Source: a virus. Taken from it: a stretch of DNA of 32,402 nucleotides. The notes beneath the pieces are model-generated. The model searched no databases. It saw only the letters and a program-made list of their open reading frames with translations, and was not told the DNA's origin. Both the position numbers and the translations under genes were made by a program. The stretch covers positions 1-32,402 of the IMG/VR virus record IMGVR_UViG_3300028802_000048; one strand, given 5' to 3'. Shown piece by piece: positions 13,316-22,304 of this stretch. Position 1 is the stretch's first letter. Every line of letters begins with the position of its first letter.

Positions 13316-15508
13316 TTATGAGATCTCGAAGACGAGCGTAGCCCCGATCGTCGTGAGCGCCGATGACGTCGCCCACGGATCACCGGACGTCCGGCCAAAG
13401 GCGATATTACTGCCGCTCACGTACGCGTAGCCGTGACGCTCGACGTTATTGTCGATCGCTAAGACCGGGATAACGCACTCACCCGGCACGGAATAGCCGC
13501 CGGGGATCACCCGATTTAACACGGTCGACGGCGCACTCGTGACCGATGTGGTCACGAGAAAGAGTTGCAGCGTCATGATGTTTCCGACAATGCTGTAACT
13601 GCACCGATGCACGTCGCCCGATGCGACCGTCCACGACCCGCCGCTATTCGCCGTATAGTCGCCGGCACTAAAGGTTGGCGTCGTCGGCGGCACGTAGGTC
13701 AGCCCGCCGCCCGTCGCGCTGATCCAGTGCCACTTGATCCCGAGTCCGCCGCTATTCGGCGACCAGTAGAACAGCACGCCTTGATACGGCCCGAGCACGG
13801 CATCGACGTCGCCAGGACAGACGATCTCCGACGTCGCGGAGATGGCGAGCCCCGACCGATTCAAGACGGGAATACTCACGGACGTCTTATTGAGCACCCA
13901 CAAGAAGACGCCTTGCGTATTCGAGAAGCTCGGGGCTTCAATGCTCGTCAGCACGGGCGTACTCGTCGCGCTCGTGATCTCGACGACTTGATACGGCTCC
14001 CAGTCCTGCCCGCCCGTGCCGATGACGTCGAGATCGGTATTCCCGCTGAGACTGACGGTCGTGATCACGTCCGGATGGATGTTGTAGCCGCCGCCCGTAT
14101 GGACGGACGGCACGCCGCCCGTGCCGAGCGTCGTCGTCGGCGGTTGTTGCGCCCCACCGCCCACCGCGCCCGGCGGCGTAATCCGGAGCGAGATCGTCGA
14201 CGGGCTCGCGCCGTAGTAGCCGGCCGCGATCCGCTGTTGCCAGGACGCCTGAATGGGTCCGTCCGTGGCGGTGATATCGCGGATCAACCCGTCGTTATTC
14301 GGCTCGTTGCGCGTCGTGACGTCGGTGATCAGGAAGTCGGCGTTAATGGCCCGCTTCGCCGACGTGATATGGACGATCTGGCCAGGGTGAAACCCTTCGA
14401 CGACCGTGGAGAACTTGGCGATATTCGGCCGCGCCACGCGAGCGGCGATCATCCCATCGAGCAAGGCTTGTGCGACCGTTCGGTCGAAAATATCGGTACG
14501 GTCAATCCGATCTTGAAAGTGCCGACCGCCGGCCGCGGCCACCGCCGCCGCGTCGACCGCCGACAGCTCGAATGGGTACTGCGCGGTATAGTAAATCTCG
14601 AAATAGTACGGCGAGGAGAGCGTCGTGCGGTAGTGCATGCGGACTTGATTGGTCGAGACGTCATACGCCCACGGCAGGTTCGTATCGACGCCATACACGC
14701 CGACGGGCGTCATCACCACATCGCTCGTGCTGTCGAACACGGTCAGAAACCCCATCGGGTTTCCCGTCGCCAAAGCCCGCTCCGTCAGCGTGAAATCTCG
14801 CGTTACGCCGTCGCCGTTATGCCGCTCGGTCAGATCTTTCGTGCCCTGCCCAAAAAACCCGTACAGGATATTCGCGTACTGCGTCCGCTGCGGCTCGATC
14901 GTGAGATCCCCAACTTCGATACTGTCGTCGGCCTCGATGAGATCCGATGGCGCGGACGAGGTGCCGGGGATATACATCTCGAGTTTTTTCGCGTAGCTGA
15001 TCGTGGCGAAGTACTGATCGCCGACCGCCGCCGTCGCCGCCGAGATGTCGGCGAGACACTCATCGAATCGCTTTTTATGAAAACTGAACGGCCCCACCGT
15101 CGGCCCGTCTACCTGCCCGGCCGCGAGCGAGATCCCGTGCGTCGTGATCGAGGTGTTCGCGATCAAATACGCGAGATGGCTTTTCACGGTATCCGCCGCC
15201 AGATCCAGCGTGGCAAAGATCACGGTTAAGACGTCTTTGTAATCACGCGCCGTGATGTGCGTGACGAGCGCGGTATTATTCGGCCCCTCGAAGCCGCGCC
15301 GCTCGGCCGTCGCAATGAGCCCGCCAAAGATCGTGACGCCGTCTTCCACGATCACAATATCGTCGTCGATGTCGGGGCTATACGTGCCAGCTTGTGAGAG
15401 CACGTCGCCGCTCAGGGTGTTGGTGCCCTGTAGGCTCTCGGTGATCTGAAATGAGTTGAGGAGTACCTCGCGGGGGAAGCCCGCGATATAGACCGAGTCG
15501 ATCGCCAC
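13316..15508 (-). CDS. Tail hub / tip protein
   Basis: A 730-residue protein starting at a GTG that overlaps the tape-measure stop (TAGTG). Residues 1-380 look like the hub fold of phage tail proteins: LNSFQITESLQGTNTLSGDV, FGGLIATAERRGFEG, ITARDYKDVL, DGPTVGPFSFHKKRFDECLADIS. A central segment covers G-Q-I-VHITSAKRAI. The last 250 residues are strand-rich and end with a domain like receptor-binding C-termini (SGDVHRCSYSIVGNIMTLQL...). It probably forms the tail tip ring and binds the host. Usual distal-tail and peptidase genes are absent here, so their functions may be merged. Confidence 0.8.
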   Translation of the reverse strand: MAIDSVYIAGFPREVLLNSFQITESLQGTNTLSGDVLSQAGTYSPDIDDDIVIVEDGVTIFGGLIATAERRGFEGPNNTALVTHITARDYKDVLTVIFATLDLAADTVKSHLAYLIANTSITTHGISLAAGQVDGPTVGPFSFHKKRFDECLADISAATAAVGDQYFATISYAKKLEMYIPGTSSAPSDLIEADDSIEVGDLTIEPQRTQYANILYGFFGQGTKDLTERHNGDGVTRDFTLTERALATGNPMGFLTVFDSTSDVVMTPVGVYGVDTNLPWAYDVSTNQVRMHYRTTLSSPYYFEIYYTAQYPFELSAVDAAAVAAAGGRHFQDRIDRTDIFDRTVAQALLDGMIAARVARPNIAKFSTVVEGFHPGQIVHITSAKRAINADFLITDVTTRNEPNNDGLIRDITATDGPIQASWQQRIAAGYYGASPSTISLRITPPGAVGGGAQQPPTTTLGTGGVPSVHTGGGYNIHPDVITTVSLSGNTDLDVIGTGGQDWEPYQVVEITSATSTPVLTSIEAPSFSNTQGVFLWVLNKTSVSIPVLNRSGLAISATSEIVCPGDVDAVLGPYQGVLFYWSPNSGGLGIKWHWISATGGGLTYVPPTTPTFSAGDYTANSGGSWTVASGDVHRCSYSIVGNIMTLQLFLVTTSVTSAPSTVLNRVIPGGYSVPGECVIPVLAIDNNVERHGYAYVSGSNIAFGRTSGDPWATSSALTTIGATLVFEIS

Positions 15509-17808
15509 TAGCGCCCGACCCCGTAGGACGCGACCGCATCCGGCCACACCGGCACGATCGCCTCGGCGACTTGCCGCGCCCCGATATAGATCTGGGCCTT
15601 GAGCATCTGCCCGCCGCTGCCAGGGACCACGGGCGTCACGATCTCCGGATAGCCGCCCTCGGCCAGTCGGACGATCGTGCCGCCGGGACTCGGGAGCACC
15701 ATCCCGCCGCCGGCCATGGCCGGGACATTCGGCATCGACACCGACGCATCGGTACTGCCGGAGTCGGAGCCCGAGCCGCCGCCAGCGTTCCGATTCTCGC
15801 CGGGATCGTAGCCCGTGCTCGCGCCCGGTGAGACGTGCTTATCTCCAGGCCCGTTGTTGAAGAAGGCTTTATAGATCCCGTAGGCGATTAGGACTTCAAT
15901 CGCCGCGACGGCGAAGTACTCGCCCCAGGCCGAGCCGGCGACTTTCCCGAGCGCGGCATAGTAGCTGCCGCTCCCCGCGGCCGACGCCGCCGTGCCGGCC
16001 GAGCTCGCGCCCATCAGGGACGCGCCGATCGTCTCGCCGAGCTTCGCGCCCACGATCGCCGTGATCATGCCTTGAATAAACTTGTGCTCGAACTCATAGA
16101 GCAAGTCGCCGAGGATACGCGAGAACGCCCCTTGCACTTGCCCCCAGATCTCGGCCGTTACATCTTTCCAGTGTGACCAGTGGCCGATCAGCTTGACCGT
16201 CGTCTGCGCGACGTCGAACTCGAGATTGTTGAGCGTTTGTACGGCGTCATCCTTAAACTGCCGCCACTTGTCGATCGGCGGAGCCGGCATCAGCTTGACT
16301 TCGGTGCCGAGATTCTTGATCGCGTCGATCGAATCCTTTCCGACGCCGACCTTGGCGAGCTCGACAAGATCGACCATCTTGTCGTTGAACGTGATCCACG
16401 CCGGCACGACGAGCGTATTGAGATCCGATGACTGGGCCTTGAGCTCCTTCGAGAGCAGTTGTGTCCCGACCTTGACGCCCGTCAGCGTGGGGATCGCGTT
16501 CTCTTGCAAGTGATAGAGCACGAACGCCTGTTGAGCCCCTTCCTTCAGGCGAGCCGTGAGCTCCTTCATCTCGGCGGCATGATCTTCCGTCGCCTTGATT
16601 GACTTCGCCGTCTGGGCGTCTCGCTCCTTCTGATCCTTTAATCCTTGCTCGAGCGCCTCCGCGTTGGCCTTGTGCGCCTTGGCGAGCGCCGTCGTATTCT
16701 CGGCCCATGCGCCCGTCTGCGGGATCGATGCCACGACCTCCGCGAGAAGCTCCCGAGACTTGTTGATCTCCTTCTCGACTTGATCGACGTATTCGTTACC
16801 GAGACCGATCCTCCCGGTGATTACTTGATCCCAGGCGAATCCCCAATCCGTCGCATATCCGATCAGTTCGCCGACCGACGCGCCTTGGCGTTTATAGAAT
16901 CCTTCCCACCAGTCACCAAGCCGATCGAGATTCTCGATCGACCGATCGGACATGCCGCTATAGCCGTCTTCGAGCTTCTTAATATCGCCGAGCACCAGCG
17001 GAGCTAGTTCCCCCCAGGACTTGCCGAAGAGTTGCAGCCCAACCGCCGACTTCTCGGCCGCAGTGGGGAGCTTGGCGAACGATGCCGCCATGGTCTCGAA
17101 CATGGCCCCCGGCGACATCTTGAGCAGGGCATCGACGTTCAGGCCGAGCTTCGCCATGGCATCGGCCGCGCCGCCTTTGTTCTCGACGAGCTCGCGTTGG
17201 AGCCGCTGGACGGCCGACGCCGTAGTCTCAATCGTCGTGCCGACTTGTGCCCCGGCAAAGTCGAGCCGTTGCAATTCGCCGAGCGTCAGCCCCGTCGCCG
17301 CGCTGAGGTTAGAAAACTTGTCGGCCGCCTCAAAGGCCGATTTACCGAGCGCGAGGACGAGGCCCGTTACCGACGCGAGCCCGAGCCCTGACAGACTTAG
17401 GCCGAACTTGCCGAGCGTTTCATTCGCCCGATCCCATGCCGACGTCACCTGATCGGTATCGGCTTTGAGTTTTTTGAGATGCTCGGGCGCATCTTCGCCC
17501 ATGCGCTGATAGACCGCGAGCCCGTCTGTAACGGCCTTGTTGACCTTCCGCTGATCGGCTTCGCTCAGCAGCGAGACGTCGCCGATCCGCTTGACCGCCG
17601 CCGCGTACTCCTCGGCCCGTCGGATCTCGTCCGTGCCGAGGAAATCCTTCACCGCCGCATTGACGGCCCGCTGCCGCGGCTCGAGATCCTTTTGGAGTTT
17701 TTCGGCAAGCTCCTTAACGTCCGCGCCGGCCGTGGCCATGGCCGCGCTGAATTGCGCGGTATCGGCCGACAGGATGGCGCGTAATGTTCCGACGACGGCA
17801 TCAGCCAC
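15508..17808 (-). CDS. Tape measure protein
   Basis: A 766-residue protein. The GTG start (VADAVVGTLRAILSADTAQF) was chosen over an earlier Met because it matches the usual tape-measure N-terminus and has AAGGAG seven bases upstream. Long helices follow, then hydrophobic segments around residues 120-150 and 560-640 (FAVAAIEVLIAYGIYKAFF), as expected for a protein that lines the tail and enters the host membrane. Length suggests a tail of roughly 115 nm, using 1.5 angstrom per residue (inference). A Gly/Ser-rich region precedes the C-terminus. It follows the tail assembly chaperone, the standard order. Confidence 0.9.
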   Translation of the reverse strand: MADAVVGTLRAILSADTAQFSAAMATAGADVKELAEKLQKDLEPRQRAVNAAVKDFLGTDEIRRAEEYAAAVKRIGDVSLLSEADQRKVNKAVTDGLAVYQRMGEDAPEHLKKLKADTDQVTSAWDRANETLGKFGLSLSGLGLASVTGLVLALGKSAFEAADKFSNLSAATGLTLGELQRLDFAGAQVGTTIETTASAVQRLQRELVENKGGAADAMAKLGLNVDALLKMSPGAMFETMAASFAKLPTAAEKSAVGLQLFGKSWGELAPLVLGDIKKLEDGYSGMSDRSIENLDRLGDWWEGFYKRQGASVGELIGYATDWGFAWDQVITGRIGLGNEYVDQVEKEINKSRELLAEVVASIPQTGAWAENTTALAKAHKANAEALEQGLKDQKERDAQTAKSIKATEDHAAEMKELTARLKEGAQQAFVLYHLQENAIPTLTGVKVGTQLLSKELKAQSSDLNTLVVPAWITFNDKMVDLVELAKVGVGKDSIDAIKNLGTEVKLMPAPPIDKWRQFKDDAVQTLNNLEFDVAQTTVKLIGHWSHWKDVTAEIWGQVQGAFSRILGDLLYEFEHKFIQGMITAIVGAKLGETIGASLMGASSAGTAASAAGSGSYYAALGKVAGSAWGEYFAVAAIEVLIAYGIYKAFFNNGPGDKHVSPGASTGYDPGENRNAGGGSGSDSGSTDASVSMPNVPAMAGGGMVLPSPGGTIVRLAEGGYPEIVTPVVPGSGGQMLKAQIYIGARQVAEAIVPVWPDAVASYGVGR

Positions 17809-18160
17809 GATTCGGCTCCTTGATCGGAATCCCGCACGCCGCACTAATCGCTAAGAGCGCCAATCGTTGCTCCTCGGCCGATGGCCGTTTGATGATCCGC
17901 TTCTTCCCGAGTAGCTTCGCCAGATCGGGCATCTTCTTACTGCTCATCGTCTCGAAGTAGATCCGATTCGCTTGCCACGCGAGCGTTGTATCCTGCTCGA
18001 ACCGATCCCGCGCGATCGCCGTCGCCGCCTCGACCTCGACCCAGAGCTCGGCCGGCGTCAGCGCCCAGAACGTCTCCGTGCTCAGGCCGAGACGTCGGGC
18101 GTCAACCCAGAGTTGCCGCCAATCCCATCCCGGCCGCGCGGAGGGTTGGGCACGTCGCCG
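17801..18160 (-). CDS. Tail assembly chaperone, frameshifted second part
   Basis: This frame has no start codon but codes for a well-formed domain: WDWRQLWVDARRLGLSTETF, WALTPAELWVEVEA, then helices and a basic C-terminus (LLGKKRIIKRPSAEEQRLAL). The LGLS..FWALTP.ELW motif is that of tail assembly chaperone C-terminal extensions. It lies in the -1 frame of the preceding chaperone gene and opens after a TGA at 18161-18163. Translation must come by frameshifting between about 18160 and 18128. The fusion would bind the tape measure while the short form binds tail tube. The last codon overlaps the tape-measure start. Confidence 0.75.
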   Translation of the reverse strand, partial: RRRAQPSARPGWDWRQLWVDARRLGLSTETFWALTPAELWVEVEAATAIARDRFEQDTTLAWQANRIYFETMSSKKMPDLAKLLGKKRIIKRPSAEEQRLALLAISAACGIPIKEPNRG

Positions 18161-18495
18161 TCACCTCCGGCCGGCGGCTTCGGCGGCATGTTCGCCAGGA
18201 GCATCTCGGTCAATGCCGCCGAGAAGATCCGCGTATTGTTGATCCCGCCGCCCGCGTCGATCAGCGTCCCGACGTCGTTGGGTGTCTTGAACTCACGCGC
18301 ATGATGCGGCTGTAACACCGCGAACATCATGTGTGTCAAGGCGTCGATGTCGTAGGTATCGAGCGCCTGGATGATCTGTCCGTAGGACTTCCCAAGCCGA
18401 CGCTCGATGTCCCGGATCGCGTTCGTCGTCGGCCGGAGCGTGTATTCACGCTCGCCGACGACGAGGAGCACTTCGCCGCGTTCAATGTTCGCCAT
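18082..18495 (-). CDS. Tail assembly chaperone (first frame)
   Basis: A 137-residue protein. Residues 1-105 (GEVLLVVGEREYTLRPTTNA, RDIERRLGKSYGQIIQAL, MMFAVLQPHH) match the TAC-type domain that follows the tail tube gene in many siphoviruses. The C-terminal 30 residues are Pro/Gly-rich and look like a linker. The gene overlaps a second frame at its 3' end, which is expected for the G/GT pair of phage lambda. The ATG follows the tail tube stop by a few bases. The short form helps assemble the tail tube around the tape measure. Confidence 0.85.
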   Translation of the reverse strand: MANIERGEVLLVVGEREYTLRPTTNAIRDIERRLGKSYGQIIQALDTYDIDALTHMMFAVLQPHHAREFKTPNDVGTLIDAGGGINNTRIFSAALTEMLLANMPPKPPAGGDGDVPNPPRGRDGIGGNSGLTPDVSA

Positions 18496-18498
18496 GAC

Positions 18499-19008
18499 CT
18501 ACGCCGGCAATCCGGACAGGAAGGCTTCGGTTGGCTGGACGGAGATCTTCACGGTCAGTTTGTCATCGACCGTGACGCCGGCCGACGGCGTGAACTCCAT
18601 GATGAATCCAGTGAAATCGAGCTCGGTCGACGGGCTGACGCCGTCGTAATACCTGAGCTTCATGTTGCGGATCGTGCCGTTCTCGGCGAGCTTCGGGAGC
18701 CCGCCCGACGCGAAGGAGCCCGAGCCGCCGCCGGCGTAACTCTGACTCTGCTCGTAGGGGAGCCAGATCAGCTGACCGGAGAACGGAGCCGCCGACGCAA
18801 TGCCCGGCATGACTTCCCGGTGACGGCCCGGCGAGCGCAAGTGCGTCCGGTCAATCGCCGACCGTGCCGACGATCCCGCCTCGAAGGAGATCACGCCCGC
18901 GACGGCCTCGAAGGTCTCGGGGCTCGCCCCGTTCCCGACGAGCCACTGTGTGCCGTAGCCGACCAGGGCATCATCGGCCGCATAGAAATTGCCTGTACGA
19001 TCTGACAT
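18499..19008 (-). CDS. Major tail (tube) protein
   Basis: A 169-residue beta-rich protein. It lies between the tail terminator and the chaperone, the standard position for the tail tube subunit. Motifs include a start GYGTQWLVGNGASPETFEAV, central SSARSAIDRTHLRSPGRHRE and the C-terminal half LDFTGFIMEFTPSAGVTVDD. A Gly/Ser-rich loop (SYAGGGSGSFASGG) near residue 95 is an unusual insertion. The ATG follows the upstream gene by ten bases. Many copies stack to form the tube. Confidence 0.85.
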   Translation of the reverse strand: MSDRTGNFYAADDALVGYGTQWLVGNGASPETFEAVAGVISFEAGSSARSAIDRTHLRSPGRHREVMPGIASAAPFSGQLIWLPYEQSQSYAGGGSGSFASGGLPKLAENGTIRNMKLRYYDGVSPSTELDFTGFIMEFTPSAGVTVDDKLTVKISVQPTEAFLSGLPA

Positions 19009-19018
19009 GGGTACGCTC

Positions 19019-19429
19019 CTATTGGTAACTCACGATGTAATCGCGCATCACGCGCCACACTCGAAACTCTTCCGCGTCGAACACTTCCCGCACATCCGAC
19101 GGCAAGATCGAGAGCACCCGGACGGCCGGACTCCCGAGCGTGCCCGCCCATCCCGACAACCCTGACCCGGCCCCGTCGCCGTGCATGGCGGCATCCAAGG
19201 CAAACGCCGCCGCGAGCGTCACGGCCACGCTATCGACTTGCACCCGCGCCCGATACGGCCCGCCGGCCCCGCGCAAGTGCGTGCCCTCGAGCTCGTCGAT
19301 CCGCTGAATCCGTACCGACGGCACTTGCCCCTCTTGCGGAAACTGCCCGAGGTAGACCCGCGATCCGACGATGGCCGTTACGGACGCGAGCGCCAGGACA
19401 CGCACGCGGACGATCTCGCCGGCCGTCAT
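19019..19429 (-). CDS. Tail terminator-like protein (DUF3168 type)
   Basis: A 136-residue protein with the compact alpha/beta pattern of tail terminators: VRVLALASVTAIVGSRVYLG, QEGQVPSVRIQRIDE, YRARVQVDSVAVTL and the C-terminal WRVMRDYIVSYQ. It follows the gp10-like gene (ATGA overlap) and precedes the tail tube, the usual place. Such proteins cap the tube and join tail to head. Assignment rests on pattern and position, and similarity is moderate. Confidence 0.75.
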   Translation of the reverse strand: MTAGEIVRVRVLALASVTAIVGSRVYLGQFPQEGQVPSVRIQRIDELEGTHLRGAGGPYRARVQVDSVAVTLAAAFALDAAMHGDGAGSGLSGWAGTLGSPAVRVLSILPSDVREVFDAEEFRVWRVMRDYIVSYQ

Positions 19430-19866
19430 CGTGTCTTGACCTCGCCGTTGCCGGTGATTAACCGCCAGTAAATCGCCTTCATCGCGTCGAGCACGCCCTT
19501 GACATGCTGATCAAACGCCGGCCGCATGAACGGATGCGCCCCCATCTTGATCGTGCCGTATTCGATGAAGAAGCCGTAATAGAAGTACTGGGCCGCCGTG
19601 CCCTTCGCCGGGCCAATCTTCACGGCCACTTCGTCTTCGTGAACCTTGATCCCCTCGACCTTATCGGCCTTACTGATCGAGATATTGTCGGCAATGTGCT
19701 TCGAGCCCGCCCGGCTCGAGCGCCGTACGAGCCGCGACATTTCCGCCCGCATGGGCTCGCCGGCTTCCTTCAGTCCTTCATACAGCACGAGCGGCTTGAG
19801 CTCGGCAGATAAGGCGTTGAGCGCCTTGGCCAGTTCAGGCCCGCCGCTAAACTTCATGTCAATCAT
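19426..19866 (-). CDS. HK97 gp10-like head-tail joining protein
   Basis: A 146-residue protein. The core F.GG.EL.KAL..L...LKPLVLYEGLKEAG..MR.EM..LV and the C-terminal FFIEYGTIKMGAHPFMRPAFD are the classic HK97 gp10 pattern (E.GT....pHPFmRPAfd). This family acts at the head-tail joint or tail completion. The ATG overlaps the next stop by one base, and its own stop overlaps the tail terminator as ATGA. Confidence 0.9.
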   Translation of the reverse strand: MIDMKFSGGPELAKALNALSAELKPLVLYEGLKEAGEPMRAEMSRLVRRSSRAGSKHIADNISISKADKVEGIKVHEDEVAVKIGPAKGTAAQYFYYGFFIEYGTIKMGAHPFMRPAFDQHVKGVLDAMKAIYWRLITGNGEVKTR

Positions 19867-20231
19867 CAGCCATGCCCCAAGGTGAGGAGCTCGACGCCTT
19901 CGCGCCGGCCGATCTGATTCGCCGCGACAATGTTCAGCACGCGCCCCTGATAGAGAATCCGCCGGAGCTTCGGCACGTCAATCAGCCACGGGTCCATGTC
20001 GAGCCGGTAGTTAATCTCCCACCGCGTATCGTAGGACGCCGACAGTTGCTCGGCGGCGAACCGCTCCCGCGCCGAGATGTCTTCCCGGCTCGCCGGCATG
20101 GCGGCGACCAGCGTCGTCCAGGGATCGTCCGTCGGAGCCCCGACGCTATCGACGGCATCGGACGCCGCCCGCTGTTGGATCAGGATCGTGTGATCCCGTT
20201 CGCCCGGTTCCATCGCGGATCGTCGCGTCAT
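19866..20231 (-). CDS. Head-tail adaptor (SPP1 gp16-like)
   Basis: A 121-residue protein. The pattern GERDHTILIQQR, DPWTTLVAAMPASREDISARER, then the C-terminal strands IDVPKLRRILYQGRVLNIV is that of the head-tail joining stopper family. The start overlaps the connector stop (ATGA). A Met at codon 7 is the alternative start. It forms a ring below the portal that closes the DNA-filled head and receives the tail. Confidence 0.85.
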   Translation of the reverse strand: MTRRSAMEPGERDHTILIQQRAASDAVDSVGAPTDDPWTTLVAAMPASREDISARERFAAEQLSASYDTRWEINYRLDMDPWLIDVPKLRRILYQGRVLNIVAANQIGRREGVELLTLGHG

Positions 20232-20845
20232 ATCACCCGCGTCCAGAACCGCTCCGGCTGAATCGTCGCCGGGATCGTCGACGTGCCCGAGACGGACATG
20301 GACCGCTGTTTATAGAGCTCGGCCACCATCAATTCGATCCCCGTCAGGAACCGCGGCGGGATCTCCGCGTTCGTCGCGTAGCCAGCCTGATAGGTAATCG
20401 TGACGGCGTTCTGCTGGTACCGCGTCGACGGCCAGGACGCATCCGGCAGGGGATATAGCCAGGACGGCGAGATCGGCCCGCCTTCGACCAGCGTATAGTC
20501 CGCCGGGCTCACGGCCAGCGATTGATCGGCCCCGTTCTCATCGACGTAATCAAACGAGACGATCGAGATCAACGGGCTCGACCGCGGCAAGCGAATCCCG
20601 CCATACGGAAACCGATCCATGACGAGCGCCAGCGTCGTCGGAGCGAGCGTCCGATCCATGAACTCCTCGGCCGCTTCCGTCGCCGCTCGAATATCGCCCA
20701 TGATCTTGTCGTCGTTGAGCCCGTCATCGACGACGCGCAACACGGCCCGTTTGACATACGCGAGCACGAGCACGAGCTCTGACGCCGCCGTGATGACCCG
20801 ACGATTCCAGGTCACGTCCTCATCCCACGGGGAGCAATACATCAT
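20228..20845 (-). CDS. Head-tail connector (phiE125 gp8 type)
   Basis: A 205-residue protein. The segments LAYVKRAVLRVVDDGLNDDK, TEAAEEFMDRTLAP, LPRSSPLISIVSFDYVDENG, ADYTLV, ITYQAGYATNAEIPPRF and the helical end are those of the phage connector family (phiE125 gp8/HK97 gp6). It binds the portal ring. The ATG is a MMY start overlapping the glycosyltransferase-like gene by ATGA, so the sugar cassette runs straight into the connector gene. Assigned with confidence from the motif set. Confidence 0.88.
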   Translation of the reverse strand: MMYCSPWDEDVTWNRRVITAASELVLVLAYVKRAVLRVVDDGLNDDKIMGDIRAATEAAEEFMDRTLAPTTLALVMDRFPYGGIRLPRSSPLISIVSFDYVDENGADQSLAVSPADYTLVEGGPISPSWLYPLPDASWPSTRYQQNAVTITYQAGYATNAEIPPRFLTGIELMVAELYKQRSMSVSGTSTIPATIQPERFWTRVI

Positions 20846-21654
20846 GCGACCGCCTCACGAGGTAAGAGAAACGCCTTGAGCGAGAGCACCACGCGATCGA
20901 CGGTGATCGCGTCCAGTGCCGCCGCACAATGTCGGCATGGGAGCCAGGAGCCACACGGTGAATCCGGCCCGTCGTCGACGATCCCGAGATGCTCGGGATA
21001 GCCGAGCACCTCCCAATTGATCGCCCCACCGACGACGACGACGGCGAGCTTGTGGAGCGCCCGTGCCGCATGATGAAATGCGCCTTCCGTGCCGACGTAG
21101 CCGATCGACGCCGCCAGTACGCCGCACGCTTCGCGGAACGTGGACGCCGTGACCGTCCGCACACCCGGTAACGGCTTGGAGTCTTTATGTAACGGCTGCA
21201 CGAATTGGATCTGGGGATACGCCTCGACCACCGCCGCGTAGCGATCCCAGGACCAGACTTTGTTCCGCGTCGTGTCGGATTTCGCGTTGGGCTCGATGAC
21301 CACAAACGGCGACGGCAGCGAGCGCCCTAATCGCATGTCGTGGTCCGTCAGATACAACCGCCCGACATGATCGCGGGCTCGCCATGCCGTGTGATACCGC
21401 CAGCCCGTCTGACGCGTAAACGGATAGACGATGTAGGGACGCGCCCCCGTGCCGTTCGTCACGTAGGTATGCGGGATCTTCTTGAGCTCCGACGGATGGG
21501 CAATCACGGGATTCCCTTCCCAGAGCACATGCCAGCGTGGAGCGCCGGAGCGCTCGCAAATCGCCACCTTCCGATGCTCTGGATCGGCGTCATAGGCCCG
21601 CTGAGCGTGACCGGCTGCCAACAATTCGTCACCTAATCCCAAGACTAGGCCCAT
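20842..21654 (-). CDS. GT9-like glycosyltransferase (heptosyltransferase-like)
   Basis: A 270-residue protein. The N-terminus has GLVLGLGDELLAAGHAQRAY, a nucleotide-sugar enzyme-like motif, then WEGNPVIAHP. The C-terminal half resembles GT-B donor-binding: PFVVIEPNAKSD, WSWDRYAAVVEAYPQIQFVQ, ASTFREACGVLAASIGYVGT, EGAFHHAARALHKLAVVV. This is the arrangement of ADP-heptose LPS heptosyltransferases, a GT9 family. It overlaps FkbM by ten bases and the connector by ATGA. It may transfer sugar to a virion protein or host glycan. Donor and acceptor cannot be read. Confidence 0.75.
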   Translation of the reverse strand: MGLVLGLGDELLAAGHAQRAYDADPEHRKVAICERSGAPRWHVLWEGNPVIAHPSELKKIPHTYVTNGTGARPYIVYPFTRQTGWRYHTAWRARDHVGRLYLTDHDMRLGRSLPSPFVVIEPNAKSDTTRNKVWSWDRYAAVVEAYPQIQFVQPLHKDSKPLPGVRTVTASTFREACGVLAASIGYVGTEGAFHHAARALHKLAVVVVGGAINWEVLGYPEHLGIVDDGPDSPCGSWLPCRHCAAALDAITVDRVVLSLKAFLLPREAVA

Positions 21655-22304
21655 CCCATAATGAAGTCACCGATCATCGGCTTGCACATGGGCGACATCC
21701 CAAGCGCCGTCAAGTACCCAAGCGCCTGTTGGGGGGGAGCCCCGTAGTACTTCGCCTCGTGGTTTTTCTGCTCGATGATCACGATCGGCTTGTTCGCCAG
21801 GAGCGTCTCGCGTGCCCCTTGGCAGACCGGATACTCGAAACCTTCGACGTCGATCTTGATGAAGTCCACACCGGAGAATCCGTAACTATCGAGCGTCCGG
21901 ATCTCGACCGGCCCGTCAGCCACGAGCACCGCGTGGGTATCGCCGGAGCTCGACGGCTCCGTCACGAGCCGTGCCCGGCCATCGGCCGCGCCGAGCCCGA
22001 CCGGATGCAGCGTGCTGTTCGTGTACTCGAGCATGTTGGCGATCCAGCACTCTTGATGCGACGGCTTCGGCTCGAACGCGTGCAGCGTCTCGAAGTGCCG
22101 CGCCATCCAATAGGACCAGAGCCCCGCATGCGCCCCGACGTCGACCGCCACGCGCCGCCGCTCAGCCGGCACGAACTCCATGGCCTTTTCGTACTTCGAG
22201 ATCTGATACGTCAACCGCCCCTTGAGCCGGCGATTGGTTTTGATCATCCAATCCTGAAGATGACGCTCGCCGTCGGGGAGTTTCCAGAGATCGAAGTTGA
22301 TCAC
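21645..22304 (-). CDS. FkbM-family methyltransferase
   Basis: A 219-residue protein. The motif AVDVGAHAGLWSYWMARHF is the SAM-binding Rossmann motif I, followed by LHAFEPKPSHQECW (acidic strand 2), IRTLDSYGFSGVDFIKIDVE and GFE, the FkbM signature. Such enzymes O-methylate sugars. The start is GTG, overlapping the previous stop as GTGA, because the longer Met start lies within the upstream gene. Its place in a cluster of glycosyltransferases suggests methylation of the same glycan. The C-terminus (MIGDFIMGWA) is short. Confidence 0.85.
   Translation of the reverse strand: MINFDLWKLPDGERHLQDWMIKTNRRLKGRLTYQISKYEKAMEFVPAERRRVAVDVGAHAGLWSYWMARHFETLHAFEPKPSHQECWIANMLEYTNSTLHPVGLGAADGRARLVTEPSSSGDTHAVLVADGPVEIRTLDSYGFSGVDFIKIDVEGFEYPVCQGARETLLANKPIVIIEQKNHEAKYYGAPPQQALGYLTALGMSPMCKPMIGDFIMGWA

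Noticed and set aside
13565-15229. Long open plus-strand frame (554 codons) opposite the tail hub gene
   Set aside because: It is the antisense shadow of the hub gene. High GC and codon bias keep this frame open, the protein is Arg-rich with no fold-like pattern, and no plus-strand promoter or ribosome-binding site is seen.
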